Positions 58,420 through 64,000 of a stretch of 64,000 nucleotides of DNA are shown here, in pieces. How positions within the stretch are numbered: position 1 is the first letter of the stretch; the number at the start of each line of letters is the position of its first letter. The DNA lies in assembly GCA_964036295.1 (NCBI GenBank), contig OZ038465.1, positions 4,223,167-4,287,166 on the forward strand, given 5' to 3'. Source of the DNA: Plumapathes pennacea (taxonomy: Eukaryota > Cnidaria > Anthozoa > Antipatharia > Myriopathidae). A model generated the notes under the pieces. The model was given only the letters and a program-made list of their open reading frames with translations, did no database searches and was not told the origin of the DNA. Made by a program: the position numbers and the translations under genes.

Positions 58420-58568
58420 CGCTGATAAGAAGTAATTTCAATCCTCCGCTTGTTTACTTACTGTTCTCGTGTGTGGCATACAAGTCGGGACATGATTGAC
58501 ATGTGACTTGTCTCCAGTTCTCGTGCACTGCGCAGTGGGCCGAAGAACGCCTGACTGAACACGACACA
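58420..58568. promoter_or_regulatory. Candidate bidirectional promoter
   Basis: The first ATG of receptor 4 (58419, minus) and the first ATG of the plus-strand exon at 58569 are about 150 bases apart, head to head. Any promoter for both must lie here or within the two 5' UTRs. No TATA box is evident. Confidence 0.35.
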
Positions 58569-58734
58569 ATGGAAGAGGAAGAGTATAAAGCGGCAGTGAA
58601 GGTGTGGCCGGTATATCAGTCATTGGAGAAGCAGAGATCGATCGTTGCCCTCCGTTCTGAGATGGGCGTTTTGGGAGAAAGACGATTGAGGTATCAAGGG
58701 AACGTGGAGAAATTTGTACAGACTGAAAACCAAG
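58569..58734 (+). CDS. First coding exon of an unassigned plus-strand gene
   Basis: An ATG opens 55 codons (MEEEEYKAAVKVW...GNVEKFVQTENQ) that end at a good donor (CAAG/GTATAT) in phase 1. The composition is helical and charged (YQSLEKQRSIVALRSEMG), possibly a short coiled coil. It precedes the NAPE-PLD exon on the same strand, but the phases do not match (that exon needs phase 0) and the N-terminal segment that vertebrate NAPE-PLD has before this point is not visible. Either one more exon was missed or this is a different gene. Confidence 0.45.
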
Positions 58735-58953
58735 GTATATGATTATGTTATTGATATGCGAGGAGCCGTGATGCGCTCGCCCCTTTTACATTCATGTGCA
58801 GTACTGTTAGGCCCGTTTCAAACGTGCCATTGTTTTTTTTAGCAGAACGAGAAATACACGTTCTTGCCTGTGTACTTCGCATCGTGTCTTTAGTACAAAG
58901 ATCGGATAAGAATTGTTGCTTTGTGCATTTCGCGCGATATGTTCTCGCATTAA

Positions 58954-59486
58954 GGTGATTCCCTAGTTTTGCATTGCGCATCTTTAGTGCGCACAACACT
59001 TTTGAGATGGTGGACATTAAGAACCACCGAAACTTCAAGATCGAAAGTTCTTTATACTCGTTACGCAAATAAGTTTTATTTTTTGTCGTTCCTTGTGGAA
59101 GCAGCCACCTTTAAAGTTGAAACTCGCCCCAGTCCCCTCTCGGAAAGACGTATTTTGAAGTGAATTCGCCCTTTCCTGGACAATTGCGCAAAAACGAGCA
59201 TGGTGACCCCCCTTTTTTATTTCATGTATTTTAAGAAAATACGACTCCCCATGATATATCGAAATTTAGACAAAATATCTTTACTCAATTTTGAAATATT
59301 ATCATTGAATCACTATTACAATATGTTTTTAGGCGTTTCAGGGCAAGCGTCCAGATGATCAAAATGCCTATTTTTTCATGGTGACCCCCTATTTTTATTT
59401 TATTTTTTTAATGTACTAGAAGTAATTACTAATTGTGCAAAGTTTTAAGAAAATTCAATTACTATTTCTTTTTCGATGGAATCACC
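58954..59486. mobile_element. TTAA-flanked MITE, 533 bp
   Basis: Inverted ends GGTGATTCC and GGAATCACC lie inside TTAA on both sides (58950-58953, 59487-59490). The phrase GGTGACCCCC followed by T-rich sequence occurs twice inside. No coding content is visible. Confidence 0.6.
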
Positions 59487-59490
59487 TTAA

Positions 59491-60153
59491 GCGGAAACTG
59501 GTATTATTAAAAATCAAAACATACATTTTCATAATTTATGAATTGAGTTCGGCACAGCAATGGCATGCTGAATTGAGTTCGACAAGATAGTGGGGCGATC
59601 TTTGAACAAGCCTCAGTATTGTTATAAAGTGTAGGAATTAGTACACTGAAGGTTTTAAAATGGATAGCCTGGACTGCGAGCAGTCCCTAGATCTTGCACA
59701 AAGTAGCGAGCGCGGAAGACTTAGGGCAGCGTTAATTCACAATCTTGGAGGGAAAAGGAGGACTGCTCGAAGTCTATGCATAGCCCTATAAATTGACATG
59801 TCAAAAGGTTTGTACCAAAATTTAACTACTTCACTTTTTTTCGCGCAGATATCAGTAATAGCTTATTCTGTTCTCCAACATTTTTCGGAAACCAGATAGA
59901 GAACTTTCGGTTTGTGCCGCAAATGTTGCAATTGCTCAAACTTAATATTTTAAAAGATATGCCACAGTGACCAATATAAGTTTTTTAAAATGTTCAGCCT
60001 GTTTATAATAGGAGCTGCACTAATATTCACAGGGTTAATTTAGCAAACATTAATTAAGTGCTTTGTGAACCAGCAATAACAGCATGTGACTTGATTTAAG
60101 CTGTCATAAAGCACCAATATTTTTTTACTGCTAAATTTTTCCTCATCATCCAG
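59491..60153. other. Intron upstream of the NAPE-PLD exon
   Basis: AT-rich sequence without a coding frame matching NAPE-PLD. A short direct repeat of TGAATTGAGTTCG lies near 59539 and 59570. Confidence 0.4.
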
Positions 60154-60809
60154 GAGCTGGGTGAAAACCTGCCTGTGCTGAAGCCAGACACTGCAAAACT
60201 GAGCTCTCCACCAAGTGATGCTATTCAAGTTACATGGCTAGGGCATGCAACTGTTTTGGTTCAGATGGATGGCTTTAATATATTAACAGATCCAGTTTTC
60301 AGCAGCTATGTTGGACCAACACATCTCACAAGCATGCAACGCTACCGTCCACCACCATGTACTGTTGGGGAACTCCCGGCCATCGATGCAGTTTGCATTA
60401 GTCACAATCATTATGATCATCTGGACTACAAGACTGTGTTAGAACTTCAAGAATCATTTGGAGGACAAGTGCACTGGTTTGTACCAAAGGGCCTGGCAAA
60501 ATGGATGAAGGAATGTGGCTGTGAAAATGTTGTTGATCTGGAATGGTGGGAAGAGATGGAGTGTGTGAAGCAGAGTCCTGATGGTAGGACAGTTGCCTGT
60601 AAGTTTGCCTTTACGCCCACACAACACTGTTGCCGTCGATCCTTGACAGATGAGAACAAGGTGCTATGGGGTAGTTGGTGTATTTCTGGGACAAAGCACA
60701 GGTTCTTCTTTGCTGGTGACACTGGTTACTGTTCAGTTTTCAAGCAAATTGGGAAGAGATATGGACCATTTGACTTTGCTGCTATTCCCATTGGGGCTTA
60801 TCAGCCCAG
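60154..60809 (+). CDS. NAPEPLD: N-acyl-phosphatidylethanolamine phospholipase D, catalytic exon (partial)
   Basis: The exon runs from acceptor CATCATCCAG to donor CCCAG/GTGTGT, phase 0 in and phase 2 out. It encodes [11 protein letters not shown], then the metallo-beta-lactamase core: [33 protein letters not shown] (zinc ligands H-x-H-x-D-H), [30 protein letters not shown] and [11 protein letters not shown]. These match the order in animal NAPE-PLD, which releases N-acylethanolamines from N-acyl phosphatidylethanolamine at membranes. The last part of the enzyme (a further His-containing segment, HWGTF in vertebrates) is not found before 61100, where a duplicated receptor block begins. The gene is therefore partial in this window: a long intron to the right or truncation are both possible. 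Confidence 0.85.
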
Positions 60810-61100
60810 GTGTGTTTTAAAAATGGCCATGTGAACATGCACCTTATCCATTTAAGTCCTTTAAATCAACAAGCCTATTTGCCAACCATACTGTTTTGAA
60901 AGCTACAGTATCTATCCTACTGCCTATCAAGTTTGCATACTGCAATCCTACCACATTGCAAGAAATTTGCAGTTTAACACCACTAATTTTCCTGAACAAA
61001 AGTCCTTGAAAACACCATTGTAGGGCTCAGACCAGACCAAATTTTCTGAGGGAGCATGCCTTCAAAGTTGATTGTCAGTATTTGGCACTTTAAAACCTAT
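60810..61100. other. Sequence after the NAPE-PLD exon up to the duplication edge
   Basis: No exon matching the end of NAPE-PLD is visible. At 61101 the sequence switches abruptly to the inside of the hAT-like element seen at 15133-15945. Confidence 0.5.
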
Positions 61101-61697
61101 GCATCGAACGCGTAATAAAACACTTTGCTGCCTAACGCACACCCCCAATTTGCCAAACGACAGATAAATCTGTTGCAGCGCGCTAATAGTATAGGAGCCA
61201 ACAAACTAGGGTCATCCTATTGCAATCATCAATCCCATGCAGATGATATAAGTAAGAGTCACATCATGGGATTGATCAATGTCATCCTTCTCTGGTTACA
61301 CGTGGCATAGTCGTCAGCACTGTAATCCAAAGGTATATCCTTGTGAACAAGGAGAGAATGTTCGTCCTCAACAAACCCATTTTCTCTCATTGGCTCTAGG
61401 GCTCTTTTCAGACGGATTAATTTTGCAACACAATTACACAAGTATGCCTGGGCCGGATCCCGGGCCGTCAGTGCTGTTCGCACACAGCACGTCATTCCAC
61501 ATTGCTGCTTGTTTCTCTAATTACTGGTAACGAAACTGAACAAAAGTTCTGAATTGATTGATATAACCAACAACAAAAGACGAAAAACAAAGCCCGTGTA
61601 CGATTGTAGAGGTCTACATTGTCTGAAAAAATCCGAGACCCAGACAAAAGGGGGGGCCGCGGCCCCCTCGCCTCCCCCCCCCCTAAATCCGCCACTG
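61101..61697. mobile_element. hAT-like element, left part missing
   Basis: It matches 15347-15945 of copy 1 and keeps the right end CCGCCACTG followed by TTTAT. The left end is missing because the segmental duplication starts inside the element at GCATCGAACGCG. Confidence 0.75.
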
Positions 61698-62019
61698 TTT
61701 ATGATATATTTTTAAACTGTACGCAAAGAAAAATAATGATAGTTACCATGGCGATGATGACGCCGATGTATAGCCGGAAAACAGTAAAGAAACGTGCTTA
61801 ATTTACATCAAAACGGTCAATGTACGAGTTCCTGTTCATACACAAAGGTTCCTCGTCGTTACAGTCTCCCTCGCTCTTACATTGTTCCGCCGGGGCGTTC
61901 AATTGTGTCACCGAGATATTTCCATAGATATTCGTTAGTGGCCTCGGTTAGGGCTGAGGGCGAGCGCTTTCTCCCTTTGTCACGTGGCTTTTTGGCTTTT
62001 CTGGTGCTGCCACGCCTCG

Positions 62020-63341
62020 CTAGTTGCTGGCCTTTCCTTGTGGCCTCACCACAACTGGAGGTCTTTCCACCTTCCCACTGTTAACTGTTCCGTGGTTTTC
62101 TTGGGGAATTTGTGGCTTCTGAAGCACGTTGCAGCTCTTTGATGACTCTGTTCTCGGGCCCCATGAATGTATTCTCTTCTTAGTGCCGTCTTTGACAGCT
62201 CTGGGTTCGCACCCTGGGACAGCCAGGGTGGACGCTTTACATGTTGCTTCCAGGCTGTTGGTGTTCATGTAGATCGGTTCATCGGTGCCAACGCCCGCGT
62301 CAGCTGGAGGGGTACCGTCACATGGCCAACTTTTCCTTAGGTGCTGCTCAATCTGAGCTCTTTCGGCAAGCAGTTGACTGTAGTCGGCGTAACAATATTC
62401 CTGATCTGCACCGTTTTCACCCTTCTCGTTGTCATCCTCAATAGCATCAGGCGGCAAATCATAGATATCTTCATCACACGAGTTTTCTTCTGGGCTTGGG
62501 CTTGGTGGTAAATCATTCAAATACACCTCGTCATCCTCATCTTCTGGGTCGGGTGTGCCACCCATTACTTCGTACTGCTCTTCTTCATCGCCAAGAATCT
62601 CCTTGTTTGACTCTCTCTCCTCGATCTCGTAGGACACACTAGTGTCTTCACCATTCTGCATACCTCTAGTGTCATTTTCCTTTCCAACATCTTGTGCAAT
62701 ACGCACATCAGAGCTAGCCTGGCTCGCGGGTAACGGCTGAAGGTGTTCCTTGGGGGTAAGCGCCGAGGGCCGTTCCTGTGAAAGTTCCCGCTTTATTATC
62801 ATTCATATAACCCATACGACGGGTATGGACTTGCTCATTGAGGCACAATTTTCTTTCTAAAACATCTTTCTCAGAGTAAATGCCTAGACGAGTAATTCGA
62901 ATTGCGCTGTCTGACATTGAGTTTATCTTAGACGACTGACCAAAAACCCTGCATCGTTCATTCTCGTCAGCTTTTGATTTGCGATAGAGAATGGCTATTT
63001 TAGGTCTCCAGTGTTGAATAGGATAAATACCAAACGACAGATTAGCGTCTGAGTTTGGAATAGGATGTTTCAGATTTATGTCAAACGGCTTAGGCCCACC
63101 CGCTTCGAGGAGTGATGAATAGGACACTGCTCACCTTCACAATCTCTGACAACTTTCGATTGTTCCTGGGCAGGTTCTGATAAAGAGGTTCCATCTGCAC
63201 TTTACTAGTGTCCGTCCGCAGGCAGTCAGGACTCCTTTGTGGTGAAGGGCTTGTTCCTTCTTCTAAAGCTTCAGTAAACGCCTCATTTGTTGCACTCATT
63301 ACATCCATCATTTCCAAGTGAGCCAAGAGATGCGTTGCGCT
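62020..63341 (-). pseudogene. Tyrosine-rich receptor tail, copy 3, nonsense-truncated
   Basis: Exons 63135-63341 and 62020-62775 match the last two exons of receptor 3. A C-to-T change (on the coding strand) turns the Gln codon after KASN into TAG at 62020-62022, removing about 85 C-terminal residues including the IYGNI and LYMNR motifs. A further 30-base in-frame deletion past the stop (near 61930) has removed IYGNI from the DNA as well. The ectodomain and helix would lie beyond 64000. It may be a pseudogene or a receptor with a shorter tail. Confidence 0.7.
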
Positions 63342-64000
63342 CTGTGGGGAAAATGTCTATCAATATATCCCAGCAACAATTAGTCCTATACTATATGAGA
63401 TAAACATATGATGAGTAGGCCTGGGGCCAAATTCTGAGCTAACGTTCCGAGCGTCGGACCATTTAAGGAGTTATAATTCTATTGGCTACCTAAAATACTG
63501 AGAGACCAAATGACAAGCCGCATACAGTAGGTGCCGTTCGCACTTTCGTGTAGTTAAACGAAAATGTTGACATTTACAAATTTTCAAGTGCAAATTCATG
63601 CATATGGCGCTTTGTCGCCCACGAATATAATTTGATCGCTACCCGCGCAAACTTCAATAAAACCGTCGTGTGAGGTTCAAAAAAATTACATTATCCATCC
63701 AGTGCGCCGGAACGGCTCAAAATAAACAGAAAGTAATATTTTTGATAAATCTTCTTGTATGCGTACAAGGACGTTCGTGCTACTGTGGCGCATCCAGAGG
63801 TGTTTGGAAGGTTTCTCCATTTTTTGCTCGCTCCCTGATCGTACAAAAAACTATTACCATTATCCTTCCTTGTTTATAGGCTCATTTTTAAAATTCTATG
63901 CAATAAATCTGTCCCCTGCATGGAGCTTCAAACCTCCCCAAACTATGGCTTCGGCGGCGGAAGAATTGGCAACATAAAAATCAACAGGAAAGAGTTGGAG

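Larger units (their letters stand above)
61101..64000. repeat. Segmental duplication, copy 3 (cut by window end)
   Basis: It matches copy 1 from about 15347 to 18280. It shares the hAT-like insertion with copy 1 but not copy 2, and its tail-gene intron has the same open frame as copy 1, so copies 1 and 3 are closer relatives. No ectodomain exons are included before the left edge. Confidence 0.9.

Overview
This window looks like nuclear DNA from a cnidarian, most likely an anthozoan such as a stony coral. Genes are split into many short exons with GT..AG introns, the DNA is AT-rich and full of small DNA transposons, and one exon is a clear animal NAPE-PLD. The species is inferred, not read from a marker gene.

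The main content is a minus-strand tandem cluster of type I single-pass receptors. I rebuilt them exon by exon and required every intron phase to agree. Receptor 1 runs 14398->6693 (12 exons, 942 aa), receptor 2 33191->27974 (8 exons, 429 aa), receptor 3 44145->34016 (9 exons, 744 aa) and receptor 4 58419->45482 (10 exons, 670 aa). A damaged fifth locus has ectodomain exons at 23327->20998, followed by a tail at 17619->16046. A sixth tail copy (63341->62020) is cut short by a stop codon. The shared plan is signal peptide and Cys-rich exon, two further ectodomain exons ending in a motif like LFKA-x-GT, a Ser/Thr/Pro-rich stalk, one membrane helix followed by basic residues, and a long cytoplasmic tail rich in tyrosine motifs. 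The tails differ: receptor 1 has ten YYVLEGP-type repeats, receptor 3 has YxN motifs, receptor 4 has three YQAL motifs and a terminal YDVL/YAEL pair, and receptor 2 has YEQI/YEQV/YLEP. I do not recognise the ectodomain. The layout resembles paired immune or allorecognition receptor clusters, but that role is inference.

A block of about 8-9 kb is present at 11757-20468 and 30521-38350, and partly at 61101-64000. It carries the ectodomain of one receptor and the tail of the next, so its edges join the same ectodomain to different signalling tails.

Other genes: a partial multi-pass membrane protein (minus, 486-3591), a small acidic protein with a C-terminal CAAX-like box (plus, 4790-5074), and an unassigned plus-strand exon (58569-58734) followed by a NAPE-PLD catalytic exon (60154-60809). 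The rest is introns and mobile DNA: PIF/Harbinger-like, 5-bp-TSD hAT-like, TTAA-flanked (one with a THAP remnant) and TA-flanked elements, a retroposon tail, a long TAA microsatellite, and unusual intronic arrays of GGATCC/AGATCT palindromes.
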